NCBI RefSeq assembly: GCF_020740795.1
Contig: NC_067285.1
Coordinates: 15,926,001-15,990,000 of the forward strand
Length of the DNA: 64,000 bases
Direction: 5' to 3'
Source: Apus apus
Taxonomy: Eukaryota > Chordata > Aves > Apodiformes > Apodidae
The notes beneath the pieces were generated by a model. It was not told where the DNA came from. It made no database searches and saw only the letters and a program-made list of their open reading frames with translations. Each line of letters opens with the position of its first letter. Within the stretch, counting starts at the first letter, position 1. Shown here in pieces: positions 1 through 64,000 of the stretch. A program made the translations under genes and the position numbers.

Positions 1-3000
1 GGATTTTCAATTGCAGAATGTAACTAACACGAAAGCTACAGAAAATCCTCCTCCATAACTAGAGGTAAATTGCATAATGCTTGTTAATTTCTTTGATTCC
101 ATTTTAACCACTGAAACTGAGAGTTCCTACAAGGCTTAGATCTGTTTTGACTTATGTGTCATTGTTATCTTAAAACAGATTGAGGAAAGAAAAGCATTTT
201 TATGATCACATAGGAGCAGACATGGCAATCGAGCACCATACCTAAATCTCCTCCTGTACTGGAAGAGAACTTCCCCACTGTCCTGTCTTTTGCATCCCTG
301 CAAGAAAAACAGGCTGACTCCTTGGTGAACTGAGATCTGGACAATCACAGCCATTGTTTTGATTCTTTATGAGCCTTTAATTCACTTCACACTTTTATTT
401 TTATTTAGCTTTATAGAAACATGCTCTCTTCAGGCCTTGTTTACTGAAGCATTCTTTTAAAAACTTTTGTTCTTCCAACTCTTCTCTGTCCATTTGACAG
501 GCATATAAGACTGCCCTTCATCTTGTCCGGTCAACTGCCGGTACCTCTGCTCTCTCCTAGGAGAGAGCAGGTTCTTGTGAATTATATTATTGCCTCACTC
601 TCCACATCACCTTTGCTTCTTGGATTTCTCTCCCTTGTCTACTTTGTCAGATTTTGCTCCTTCATTTTAAAGACTGCCAAACAAGATTTCTATCATATTC
701 TGCAGACTCTCAATGATCAGTCTGTATTTTGCATCTCCGTGCCAGTCACTAACAAATACTATTCAATGCACACTTCCATGTTTCCTGCCCAGTGTAAACA
801 CCTGCTTAAGAATCCCCAGATTCACAAAGTTTAGTACTTAGATTAAGTAGTATAAAAACTGATTTTATAGCTACAATTTTTTTTGTTTCCTCAAGCTGAA
901 ATATTGCAGCAATAATTTATAAATTTTATTGCTGATAATTTTTTTATAGCTTCTGAATTTTTATAAAATGTTTTTGACTGACACTTTGCTTTGATTTTCT
1001 GTTAGGACAATCACTCAGCTAAGAAATCTCCTATATTGTGGAAGCTTTCAATCAGTTGTCTTTTGCATCCAAAGGCCGTATCTTTTTTAAACTTGCTATG
1101 AATTACTTCAGAATTATATGACTGAGCAAACATAAAACTTTTAAAATAATGTATTGTTTATATGGCTCTTTGTGGTTTTTTTCAGTCATCACTGCACCAT
1201 AGGGCTCTTATGAGGAGATTTAAAGTACTATCTTTCTCCTACAATGCCTAAATTAGTCTTGTTTTGCTGTAATTTGCAGACTGGTGGACAGTTTCTGACC
1301 TTAGGCTGTTGTGGGATTTTTAATTTCCTACAGAATTCAGCTCTAATGTCCCTCAGAGGATTCCATTCTCAGCCCAGCACTTTTCCTAATCTATATGCTG
1401 GCACTTAGGGGCCAAATTCTTCGGTAATGTTTGCATGACCCTGCATGGAGGCTGGTATTCAACTATCTTTCTTCAACACCTTCTGTCCCTCAGGCATCTT
1501 TATTTTTCTTACATCATTTTTGTGATCTCCACTACTGGATGTGTTGTAATACTTTCCATGTAAATGCAGTTAAAAAAAAAAAAAAACATATTAAAAACAA
1601 AACCAAAAAGGTTATTCTTATTGGCACAGGTTGTTTAGCTGTTATTTTATTCTTTAATACATAGCCATTCCTGTATCTAACACTCAGTTCAAATACGAAA
1701 AAGAGAACAGAGCTGCTAGTCTGGTGATTGCTATTTAAGGCTTTTATCCATTCTATTAACTTATCTTTATTTCAACTAAGGAAAATTAGACTCCTCTTTT
1801 GTCACCTGGATATTGATATCCTGGGCTGTGCTTGTATTTCTTAATGAGAAATACCTGGGAACTTGTTCATATTTCCAAATCTTTTCTTTTTTCTTTTTTT
1901 TCAAATTTCAGCTTAACAAAAACACTGTTGTCTGCCATTTGTCTGGAATTTTCTAAACCATTTACGTTCAACAACAGAGTTTATCTCTGTACAGAGGATG
2001 ACTGAAAGACATATCTCTACCTGAGTTTTTTAAAAGGGCATACAGAGCAAACCATAAGTGCTAGGGAAGCTTGACAGAAGCAAAACTTGAAGCTACGTCT
2101 AGTAAGAGAAGATGTGTGGCTCAGCTGAGTCACAGATAATGGAATAAAAGCAGGTACTCCTGCTAGAGCACTGGCAGTACAGCTGGGGAGAAGGATTGGT
2201 AGCAAAGTTTAGTCCACCCATGGATCCGTTTTAGTACTTTGAATACCACTCCAAAGAATATACTTCTTTCAATGTAGCAATATTTGGAAACAATTTAACT
2301 TACAGTTTTGAAGAAACACTACATTTACCCTTCTTAGTGTTTATTTTTGCAGAGATTTTCATCAGGTGTCTAGTCATTTGTCACAGGGGACTAAATGTGC
2401 TAATACCTAAAAAAATACTTATGACACTTGCTTTAATGGACATAATTAAGGATAAAAAGCTCTCTCAGATACATGGAGTCAAGACTACAACAGGCATTAG
2501 CAGTAGCACAAAGAACCGCAGGCTCATGAGTTTGATCCAAACACAAAGTTTAAAACTATTTTGGCTGCAGGATTCTTCTTTGATAACTGTGGCCTGAAAA
2601 TGAATGTGAGCATGCTGGAAAAGAGAGGAAAAGAAACAGTGACATACAAGGACAACACTGGAGTAAAAGGCTTAAGAGTTGTTGGAAAGCAATGTGGAGT
2701 CTGACTTTGAAAACATCGTAAGGGCTTTTTCAGGGAAGAATTATGGAAGCCCGAATCTCGTTCTTGAGCAAGGGTTCCCAGTCTTTTGGATTACTCTACA
2801 ATAGATTAACACCAGCATTGTGCATACCACAGAATGGCTCTGGCAAAATAATCAGTTTAAGATTCTTAAAGAAGTAGAACATGCAAACCATCACTAGCAC
2901 AAACATTAGTTTGACTTGTTTAACAATGGATTATGATAAATTCCTTCTAACAATGTGGAGATGGAAAAAAAGGCATTTCAATTGAAACAAAAATTCTGAT

Positions 3001-5349
3001 ACACTTGTAAGTTTAGTGCCTTTTTAGATATATGTTAAAATATGCAATTTCTACATACTTAGTTTATTAAATGTGTTAAATACTCTTTGTGCTTTCCATG
3101 AGCTGACAAGGAATGAATGGAAAGTTGTCAAGGAAATTTCTGAACTATTGTTTCTGGTGCTACCCTTTCCTGTGACAGCATACGGGTGCAAAGTTGTTCC
3201 AAGACTTCAATCTCTGCCTCAGCTTTCCCAGTCAGTTGTAAAACAACCAAAAAATAAAACAACCAAAAAATTAAAAAAAAAAACTGCTGCCATTTTCCAT
3301 TTTTATATTAGTGCAGCACATTGAAAATAGTTATATTCATGTGTTGCTGCTATTTATCCTTATTAAAGATTAAACAGTGTCCTTTGTAATTCATATATGT
3401 GAATATACGTTTCATGATCATTATTTTTATCCTATAAGTTAGAAAATACAGCCAATTCCAACAATATCACAAGTTGCAGTGTCATCACCATCATGAAACT
3501 TTTAGCATAGAAACTTCTACTATAGAGGAGCATGTACTTCTATGTCCATGCTATGTTAAAGCATCTCATAACTGCACGTGCCTGTTAGTGACTGGCTGCA
3601 GCAACAGTCACCTGGATGGCACAACAAAAATTTCCTCTACCATCTCACAAATACTTGCAGCTGAGCTCTTCCCCTTTTCAACATAAGAAAGTAGGTGAAT
3701 GCTTCTGACATAATAGATTGTCAATATCCACTTTATTTATTCAATACAGTGTTTTAACATATTGCATAACACATAAGTCCCACAGTTTACATTTACCAAC
3801 AGATGCTTTTTCTTTCTGGAGCAGATGGCATATTGAGTGTACCATGACATAACTCACATTTGCATTATCAGTCATAACTGTTAAATCATTCCATAAACTG
3901 AGTTTTGTGTTTCAATAAGATATTTTTAATAGCCATAGCAGCTTTGTAAAAATCAGCTAGTTGATTATATAATCAGTTGAAGCGGAAGGTAAGATTTATC
4001 AAAAAACCCAAGAATTAAAAAAAGGCATAAGAGATAACACTTTGTTATTACTATTTTTTGATCTGTGCACACTTACTGCTTGTGATTGTTAAATATTCAA
4101 AGATGGAATTATTTTTGTAAAAATTCCTAATTTTCTAAACTATGTGCTAATTCTGAGTAATACATTTTTAGAAATAAATCTTTGTCAACTTCCCTTATTT
4201 ACGCTTTGAGGACTTAATGAAGCAAAATAATTGCAAGTTGAATGATATATTGCCAGATAAAGTTAGTCATTTCAGTATTCTCAGGCATTATGATAGTCCT
4301 GCTAAATAAAATTTTGAAAATCTAAATTGATTTTATTTTATTCTCAATTTACCATATTTTTTCTTGTTATTTTTGGATCCTGGAATCTAGGATGCCACTA
4401 AAAAGTGTCTAAAATACCCTGCTAGGTAACTTTCTAAAAGGCACAGGTCAAATAATATATGCAGGTCCCAACAATGTTTTGTCTTTGCAGTACCCAAGGT
4501 ATCTTTTCACAGAAACGAATTCTGTTTGTTTACTTCCTGACAATGACTGCAGATTTTCCTTAATTCAAACAAACTTCCTATTGCCAGTTTAGTTTTTTTC
4601 TTCCATGACTTTTATTCCACATAGACATTGAAAATGTAATACAGTTCTTTGGCTGGCATAAATGAATCCAGCCTTTTAAAAAGACAGTGGCCTTTCATCA
4701 GTTTAAAATCAGCACAATGGGAGCTGAAGCAGGTCTCATTATTCAGAAGCCTGGAGTCTGGTTTGTGCTGAGTGAGAGAAAACAGCTCATACATTTAAGT
4801 CAATCGTTGCCAACACGATGCTGCTGTTTTTTGCACAAAAAGGACCGGCACGTTTAATTAAGCACTGAGGATTTCAGGAAGCGTTATAGAAATTTTGAAA
4901 CAACCTAGATCAAGGAAAGGACACAGCTGTAGAAAGGTTACTGGTCGGATGTAGCACTTAATCTGATGTGTAGTTCTTAGTATTACTTTCTTGATGAGCC
5001 TTGTATGAAGGCCAAAATCTAAAACCATTATTTTTGCATTTTGCAATAAGAAATCTGTACAACAGCAAGAATATGAATCATAAACATAGAAGGCTAAGAA
5101 TTTTATGTTTAAACTTCTGTTCCCTTAGAGAACTGCGTGGCACCCTATAATAAATATATCAGCATAATATTTTGAGATTATGTTATCTCCTCTCTGTCTG
5201 CCTTCAGTTAAACTGTCTGCAGCGAAATTCAACTAATACTCAACATTGCATGTCTGTTTGCATGATCCTTTGGAAGAGATAAAAAGGGAAAAGTTGTACT
5301 TTTCCCCATTTACACAAGTAAAGGTTTGGAAGAAAAAAGAGAACTATTT

Positions 5350-5362
5350 GGGGGGGGGGGGG
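5350..5362 (+). repeat. Poly-G run
   Basis: Thirteen consecutive G bases are followed by AGGGG. The run is prone to length change and sequencing error. Confidence 0.95.
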
Positions 5363-6080
5363 AGGGGAAAGGTAAAGATGTCTTGGGTGGGCAAATTAAA
5401 ATGGTAATGCAATTCTATTCTTCATCCGCTCTGAACCACATTTAACATGGCCTTGCATACAAGCTATTGAACACTTTTCCTTGTTGATAAAGAGTCAGTG
5501 TCTTCTCAACTAAAGTTGCAATTTTTTTGCTCTGTTAATTTAACCAGAATCTCCCTAGACCTAATACTTTTCAACAATTCCTAGCTCTTGCCAACACTGT
5601 AATTTACATTTTAGTATAGTTATTCTGGAGGTATTCTAGTGGACCACCAATATCTGGAATTTGATCTACACCTAGTCTCTAAAAACTGAGACCTATTTTC
5701 TATTATATCTTAATGCATAGTTTCCTAAAGAGAAAAAGACACTGAAGCTCACAGAAAACTTAAGACAGCTTGTATATAGTGTGTATATATATAGCAACAT
5801 ACACAAAACAGTTTAAAGAGCCACAAATACAAGAAATAATGCTACTCGTGCTAGAAATGTTTTCCTTATTGAACAGAAATACTTCCTTGTTGATTCAAAC
5901 CAACACCTTCAAAAATAAAAGAAAATTAATTTCAAAGCTCCACCATTTCCAAAAATCCCTTTGATTTAACACACTGATTTTGGAGAGAATGCAACACAAA
6001 AATCAATTTACCATTTAGCAGTATTTTTTGATGCACAGTCACAAAATAATTAGAATTCAATGCCTGCAAAAATTAAAAGG

Positions 6081-6093
6081 AAAGAAGACAGGA

Positions 6094-6126
<33 letters not shown>

Positions 6127-6145
6127 GGAAGACAGACAGACAGGA

Positions 6146-6176
<31 letters not shown>

Positions 6177-6220
6177 AAGACAGAAAGACAGAAAGTCAGA
6201 AAGACAGAAAGACAGAAAGA
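6081..6220 (+). repeat. (GACA)n / (GAAA) microsatellite
   Basis: About 140 bp of GACA units are interrupted by GGAA and grade into GAAAGACA units at the right end. The plus strand translates as a long Arg/Gln/Thr/Asp repeat, which is an artefact of the array and not a gene. Confidence 0.97.
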
Positions 6221-7261
6221 ATGCTTGTTTTACAAGTAAGTGTGTTTAGTTACTAAAACACAGAAAACTGGGAGCTTTCGTACTTACCCAACACATGATC
6301 TCTCTCGCCCTAATGAGTGACCAGCTGCAGTCCTGTGTGATCCTGACCAGCCAGGTGATTTAACATTTACCCAAGGCATTTTGGATTCTGGGGTATGAAG
6401 TTCAGCAGCCCCTACAATGCAACTCATGGGGATTGTCTCTATTTCTAGCAGTATTTGAGAATACAGTTTGGAGGCATTGGGTGAAAAATAGTGTTTTATG
6501 GATTGCCTATAATACACATTTATGGAAGAAGTCATTTAATAGATATTTTCAATTAAGTATTCTTATGGGAGTTGAACAGCATTCATGGAGAAAAGCCTTT
6601 CCTAGTTATGATTTGACTTTGTAAGAGGTGATACTGAAATACATAATACTTATCATCATCAAAGCATCTTAGGCCAGGCTAGCATAAAGTACATTTTCAC
6701 TGTATTCCACACAATCTTCAAAAAAAGAAATGACCATGCAAACAGAAAGATGCAAAGAACAGGGAGAAGATGGGCTCAAATAGAAGCTGATGAATACTGT
6801 CTGTGAGGTTTGTGTTTTTAATGTCCGACAATTACAAGCACTCCTAGAGCAATCAACATTGCAGCCACTTGAGCAAGATATGAGGCCACATATGCCTACT
6901 AGAATTATGGCAAAGATAAATGACACCTGGAGGCACTTCATTTCCACATTTAATGATCCACAATTTTAGTTAAAAATAAATAGACCAGATCCAGAGGTAG
7001 AACTTGACAGACCTAAAGTGTAATACCACAAATCATGCAAAGGAAGCTGTAAACAGGCACAAGACAATTCATTCTAAGTAAATTAGATCTAACGGAGGAA
7101 TACTAGCCATGGCAGTGAACTGATCTCTTTTCCTAAGAAGCATCATCAACTAAAACAAGTTACATCTGATGCAACCTGATTAAAATAAAAGACACTTAGT
7201 ATACCTACACGGCAGTGTCAAAGATGATTTGATCCTTTTTGTAAAATGGAACACGAGAAAG

Positions 7262-7284
7262 AAAAAAAAAAAAAAAAAAAAAAA
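7262..7284 (+). repeat. Poly-A run
   Basis: Twenty-three consecutive A bases preceded by AAAG. No retrocopy, CR1 body or target-site duplication is seen beside it, so it is listed as a simple repeat. Confidence 0.95.
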
Positions 7285-10200
7285 GGCTGCTTGATGTATA
7301 TATACGCAGAGATCAGCTAATTAGCTAAGTTTAGTGGAAAGCTCTGAAGCTCTAACTCACCCATAGCTATGACATTTTCACGGATATGGCTCCTATTGGG
7401 TCCTTAAAGGTAGAGCCAGCAGCATTCTCTCCTAGCAAGACTGACAACAATGCCAGGAGAAGCTTAACCTCTATGGCAGGTTTTCAGAGCTCACTTCCTC
7501 CATTTGTTTATGTGATTTCTTCAATTAACCTTTTAGACCCAGGACTTGATTATTTTAACTGCAGTTGTTAAAGGAAACTGTATCAGAGAAAGAAATAGCT
7601 GTTCAACAAGTGGAAGAATAGTTTTCATAGTAAGGCAAAAGATTGTGTCACCTGAGAAATCTGAACAATTCTGGCCATGAGATACAGAAAACACATTTAA
7701 TCTGGGGGTTGTAAAGTATGGATTTTTTGGGGGGTTGTTTTTTTCAATGTGTTGAAGTAATTTACATAAAATAGCAGCAATTTTTAGACTTCTATTAATT
7801 TCCAGAAGGTCTGTGTAGCTTCAAGTTTATAATGCCATCTGTATGAATATTTAGGTTGCCTAGATTTGCAATTTTTGTAGAGTTGTGTAAGTACAATAAA
7901 CTCCTAGATTCATTGATGACATTAACTACATTATTACCCACCAATCTGAACATATCTTATTGGTTTTGCCTTAATTGATTTTGAGCAAAGCATTTGTACT
8001 TTGGTGCATTTGGATTTCTTTGGTTTGTTGGTTTTTAATGATTACATTATGTTGCCCATGCAATGTATGTTATAGGATCATGTCAAGAGAAAACATTATC
8101 TAGGGTATTCAAAAAATCAGAAATTATCACAAACCATGAAAGAATACAGTGGTTTTCATTTTAACTTCTACCTGTTTTTCCCAGAAAGAGAGTCACTAAT
8201 CAGTTTTCAGAGAGCTGGAATGTAGATATGTATAAACCAAATAATCTTTCTCCTCTTACTACTTGCCAAAGTGCCTTGGTGTAGAAGCAGGGGAGGAGGG
8301 ACAGACATTTTAAAAATCAGCCTTCAGGAACTTTGCAAATAGACTAGGTCAATACCATTTGTTTCTGATGAACAAGTTACCAATAGCTTATGACTTTATT
8401 TTCCTCTAGGTGCTTTAAAAAGAAACTCTATTAATCATTGTAACAATTTAGAAGATATTAAGTACACTGATCTGAACTACTTTTTTCCCTTCCTCCTATT
8501 ATAAACATCAGTATGTTCTTGTTACAAGTGTTTGCCCTTTTCAAGACCCCCAGGTATCACCCTGTCCTTCACCTGTTCAGAAGCATCATAATTATTTACT
8601 CCAACAGTTTCACCACACCACGGGAGTTTTCAACACTCTCATGGATCCACATATGCTCAAGTGATACAGGTTTCCTTTCCTGTAACCTGTTCCATTCCAG
8701 TTCTCCTTTATGATTTCTATCTTTTCTAATTATGGTTTCAGTTGACTAGCACTATCAAGAACAAGTGAAATCATTACAGGGCTGAGACTGTTCAGAATAG
8801 CAGGACTGGATTTAATTGATGCAAGAAGCATCACATTATGATTTTGTTTACTAAAAACTGATTTTATGATTTTCTGCCTCTACCATTGCATGCACATTGA
8901 ATTTGGCTGTCAGGTATTATTCTGCATGCAGTAACTATAATAGTGACTGAGGTACCTGCTTGTTCAGTGCAGGTGTTCAGAACAGGTCTCTTCTTCATAA
9001 TCCAACCACTCTGGTAATCTAATCTGACCTTCTGCTTAATCTAGTCCACTCAATTAATAATTCTGCAGTTTTTAAAAATACTTGATACAGTCAGCAATCC
9101 TGGTTTTAATTCTCTCTATAATTAATTCTAAAAAAAAGTTCAGAAAAATTGAAGGAAAGGAAAGAATAAAGTAATACACTGTTTTCTTCCAGTCTTGAAG
9201 GAGCTGACAGAGCTTGTGTTTGGTATCTTCTCCCCCACAGGTAGAATAATTATAAGTGATGCATAGGCAGGTAAAATGTGAGTTATGAATTTCAAAAATT
9301 TCTTTATGTGGAAAACAGAATGTTTCATATTTCTTCTATGGCTTGAAGTATGCAGAAACAGCACAACTGGAATGTATAATTTCAGATAAATGTTGGCCAA
9401 GTAGTAAGTATATTTAGATAAGGTACTGTGGCTTTTGTTCTCTTCCACTAGGACTGAAAAATGTCATTGCTATTTAAGTGTCAGCATCCTGATGCAAAAC
9501 ATAAAGGAATTTAATATATTAGCATGGTAAAGCTGGAAGCAACTGCAGTGTTTTCCAGTTAGAGAAATTTAGAAAGCAGTGTTATATTTTCAGCTTGGTT
9601 TGCAAAACTGCACTTAAAAAATAACAGGTTTATTGGCACAGGCAAGAATAAAACTCTATGCTGTTATCACATTTTTCTCTGTCTCTTAGTGAGGTTTTAC
9701 AATTGTTTGTGATGCAGTTGTCTTAAAAGTCCATTTCCCAGCTTGAGTAAACAAAATCCGCACACTTTTGCTTCATATCAAGTGTCAAGCAAGTATATCT
9801 GTAAAAAATCTTGACTACGTTTCTACTAAAGGCATCAAATTACATTTAAATTAACAAATTTCAATTTCTTATACTGTAAGTTTCCAATTATCACAAATTA
9901 CAGAATGGATTCACAGCATAGCATGCCTTTCTTTCAGTATGAGAGTATTTTTCATTAATAGAAATAGTAAAGGAGATAGAAAGTGGGATGCATAAACTGT
10001 ATCCTAAAAAAATGTATATGAACTGATATTTTCAAAGTGTTTCTATAGTACTGAGTCTAACCACAATGATAAATGAACACATTTCACAAATATACAGTTA
10101 CTACCTATTTTAACAACCAGAAAGATGTGTTTGCATATATAATTGTACCTGCCTACTGTACTAAAAAAATCACTCTTTGGGGAAGCAGCTTCTCAGAAAT

Positions 10201-10660
10201 TCCTCTTTAATTTTCTCTTACCAGCAATGGCTTTGGCACTTGCACCTTAAGTCATTCATCCCATAGCTAAGCACTACATTTTTAAACCTTGGCATATTTT
10301 ATGCATGTGTAGAAACTTCAAGCCTATGTTGCTGTGGGTTATGGCCATTGTCTGAATATGGGAAGCCACTACTATCAGTAATAATTGCTGTACTCAGGCC
10401 TGTCAGTGCCATTCTCTCTCTGTCAAGGCAAAATGTAATATCAGCCCTAACAGGAAAAAGTTCTGGCTTTTAAGAAAGAAAATTATTTGACCAGTCTTGG
10501 TGTTCTTAATCATCTTTATTCTACGAATGTCAAATGAGTGGTAAGTAAGTAATTTCATGTTATAAAGCACTAAATGCCCCTGTTCATTAAAGGATAAAAG
10601 TATTACAAATTTGTAATTATCATCACAGATGAGCTACTTGCAAAATTCCTGAAACCATTT

Positions 10661-11625
10661 TGGTTATCTTATAGGATTACTTTTATTAGAAACTCTTACA
10701 AATCTAACATTAATTTCTGACCAAAAAGAGGCAATACCATTCTAGAGCACTCAATAGCTTAACAGGTCAGGTAAACTTCTATCCCAATGCATATATATCT
10801 ACTAATAATTTTCTGTCATCTAAATTGAGCACAGAGAATTAAAAGCTTTCCACCCAGAGCAGCCACCAGCCTGATAATTAAGGAAGTTGTTTTCATGACG
10901 GTTATAATTCAAAGTCCTGATTGAGGACCATCATATCACCATTTGAATCTTCCTTAGTCCAAACCAAATTTATAGTATTTTTTCCTCACAACTGAAGATT
11001 GCTACTGAGTTACTCCACTGCTACTTTCCAAAATGCCTTGCTGTGAAATGTTTTTAACCCCCACTGAATTCTCAGCTTGTTTACACTTTTGATGGAATGG
11101 TGGCCCACCTGGAAAAATAGTACAGTGGAAGCTTGGTGAGACTGCCTAACTACTGCCTAGGTTAAGTTTTAAATGTAGCAGCAGTTTTATATATGGATTC
11201 AGCAAAATACTTCAGAAATCCAGTAAAAGTTAAGCATGCATTTCAATAATTTTTGGTCTCAGCTCAAATATTTTTCACTATTTAAGTATTGTCATAGCTT
11301 ACAGTATTTTAACAAGCATTTTTCAAAGAAATGTTAAATTCCTAACACAAGCAAAAGTCTCACCAGTTTCAAGTTTTCCCACAAAAAAAATTTCTCTATC
11401 TTGTCACTACCATATAGAAACTTCAAAGATTAAAACAGAAAAGACTAGAAAATATTTGGTAGAACTTTTTTTTTTTCCTAGGAACATCAGCATGTATAAT
11501 GGCATTCCAACATTTTTAAACTTTCTTAGTTGTCATGGAGATTCTTATTTTGTATTTATATCAGACTGAAAGATAGGCAGGAAGACAATTGCTGTCAAAT
11601 GTTGAATGTACACTGGCAAATAATT
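10661..11625 (-). other. DNTT: Probable DNTT 3' UTR
   Basis: This AT-rich stretch follows the DNTT stop codon on the minus strand and has no long open frame. The first exact AATAAA on the minus strand after the stop is at 10687-10682, about 940 nt beyond it. The lower limit given is an assumed cleavage point some 20 nt past that hexamer. No transcript evidence is available, and a second AATAAA at 10520-10515 would extend the UTR slightly. Confidence 0.4.
10682..10687 (-). promoter_or_regulatory. DNTT: Candidate DNTT polyadenylation signal
   Basis: The plus-strand TTTATT reads AATAAA on the minus strand and is the first exact hexamer downstream of the DNTT stop codon. Such hexamers are common by chance in AT-rich DNA. 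A second one is at 10520-10515. Confidence 0.35.
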
Positions 11626-62978
<51,353 letters not shown>

Positions 62979-64000
62979 CTACAGTCAGTAGAATAAAACA
63001 CATCTCAGTGTTGTGAAGGAGCAATGAATTAACAATAACTAGGTAACAAAGTTTCACAGGAAAAATACCAGGCAGGGTTTATACTACATTGGAGACAAAA
63101 GTGTAATACAAACATACAGATTCAGTCCTTTCTCTGCATAGATACATCGAACAGACAGTTGATTTTATACATGGGCTTTCTCATTAAAGTGAAATCTAAA
63201 CATTAATACATTAGTAGCCCCAGTATCTTTATGTAATTTACCTAATGTACACTTCCAATTAAGGGTTGAAATAATAGGGGTTTTTTATTTTCACTGCATT
63301 TCTTGCTAGAAATAGAAACAACAAAGTTAAGTAGCTGAATTCCCTTACACTGACTTCATAGAATAAGAGATGTCTCAAGTCATCTTCCTAATTTGACTGA
63401 CATTGTAATTTAGCATTACATGCACTACCAGCTCTCAGCTATACACATGATGTTGGTGTTGTAGCACTTCTGAGAGACGGCATCAGTGGGAATCCTGTGG
63501 CTCCTGAAATCCTGCACCAAGGGCAATGAGTCTCAGTGGTGCATAGAAACAAATGGTAAGTACGTAAGGACAACTAATCTACTCTTATACTGCATTCTAA
63601 AACGTGTATGTTTGGAGATTATGCCAAATATTCTTTTCCAAAACGATATTCAACCACAGGTACAAAAGGTAAATTTTGTTTGCTTGCATATTATGAACAG
63701 CCTTACAATTCTTCAGTCTTCACATGAGCCAAACTAAATTCCTATATATCCTAACTGGAGTACAGATTTCACTGTTTCACCCATTGAAAAAAAAAAAAAA
63801 AGTTTCCATTTATTCTGAAGTAATTTTGTACACTAGCTTACTCCCCAAGAAAGAATGTAAAGCAAAAATGTCACAGTTGTAAGCATTATTCTGTGGATCA
63901 ATATCCTAGATGAGCAGTGATATGAAAGCAAGAAGGAAAACTTTCATGCCTGCCCAAAAGCACATTCTTTATGTTCAGTTTGTCAATACTGAAGCTCTCA
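62979..64000 (-). other. DNTT: Partial DNTT intron 5
   Basis: About 1 kb upstream of exon 6 in the sense of the gene. No match to the preceding TdT exon (the segment expected to end near LNDERY) is seen, so that exon should lie beyond the right edge. A 15-base poly-A run is at 63787-63801. Confidence 0.75.
63787..63801 (+). repeat. Poly-A run
   Basis: Fifteen A bases in the partial DNTT intron 5. Confidence 0.9.

Larger units (their letters stand above)
1..10660. other. Intergenic sequence downstream of DNTT, no recognisable gene
   Basis: AT-rich sequence with only short open frames, many starting at non-ATG codons, and without recognisable domains, splice-bounded homology or RNA genes. It holds a poly-G run (5350-5362), a GACA array (6081-6220) and poly-A runs (around 1571-1584 and 7262-7284). 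In mammals OPALIN and TLL2 lie downstream of DNTT in the opposite orientation. I looked on the plus strand for CUB-type exons of TLL2 and saw none, but untranslated or poorly conserved sequence cannot be excluded. Confidence 0.6.

Noticed and set aside
6081..6220. Array examined as a CRISPR-like or satellite structure
   Set aside because: The unit is 4 bp with no spacers, which makes it a plain microsatellite. The window is vertebrate DNA.
6028..6249. Open frame with a long Arg/Gln/Thr/Asp/Lys repeat
   Set aside because: It is the translation of the GACA microsatellite and has no flanking coding signal.
7262..7284. Poly-A run as the tail of a processed retrocopy
   Set aside because: The sequence upstream shows no coding or known RNA similarity and there is no evident target-site duplication.
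1..10660. Possible neighbouring genes OPALIN or TLL2, expected from mammalian gene order
   Set aside because: No CUB- or EGF-like exon or Opalin-like membrane exon was seen on the plus strand. Synteny alone does not support an annotation.

Overview
The window is AT-rich vertebrate nuclear DNA, almost certainly from a bird. Three well-preserved 3' fragments of CR1 LINEs (about 18.2, 38.1 and 54.3 kb) carry the avian-type CR1 3' end, and a shorter one lies at 43.6 kb. There is no bacterial-style gene density: nearly all open frames are short and lack start context, domains or flanking signals. The species cannot be named from the sequence alone.

One gene is firmly supported: DNTT (terminal deoxynucleotidyltransferase, TdT) on the minus strand. 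Six exons were reconstructed by hand, running from 62,978 down to the stop codon at 11,626. All have consensus GT/AG splice sites and matching phases. They join to 795 nt (264 codons plus TAA), the C-terminal half of TdT: end of the helix-hairpin-helix/fingers region, palm with all three catalytic aspartates, and thumb, ending in the family's PWERNA-type C-terminus. The BRCT domain, 8-kDa domain and promoter lie beyond the right edge. Counted against the 11-exon mammalian gene, these are exons 6 to 11.

Layout: 1 to about 10.6 kb is sequence downstream of DNTT with simple repeats (poly-G, GACA array, poly-A) and no recognisable gene. About 10.7 to 11.6 kb is the probable 3' UTR. 11.6-11.7 kb is exon 11. 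11.7-31.2 kb is a 19.5-kb intron with one CR1 and a G-quadruplex-type run. 31.2-33.0 kb holds exons 10 and 9. 33.0-40.7 kb is an intron with one CR1. Exon 8 is at 40.7 kb. 40.8-61.4 kb is a 20.6-kb intron with two CR1 pieces, a long AT repeat and a striking nested inverted repeat. Exons 7 and 6 are at 61.5 and 62.9 kb. The last kilobase is the start of intron 5.

I found no convincing undescribed biological system. The best leads are protein-level departures from mammalian TdT (Asp-Asn-Phe where mammals have Asp-His-Phe, and a longer palm loop) and the nested inverted repeat at 44.7-44.8 kb.
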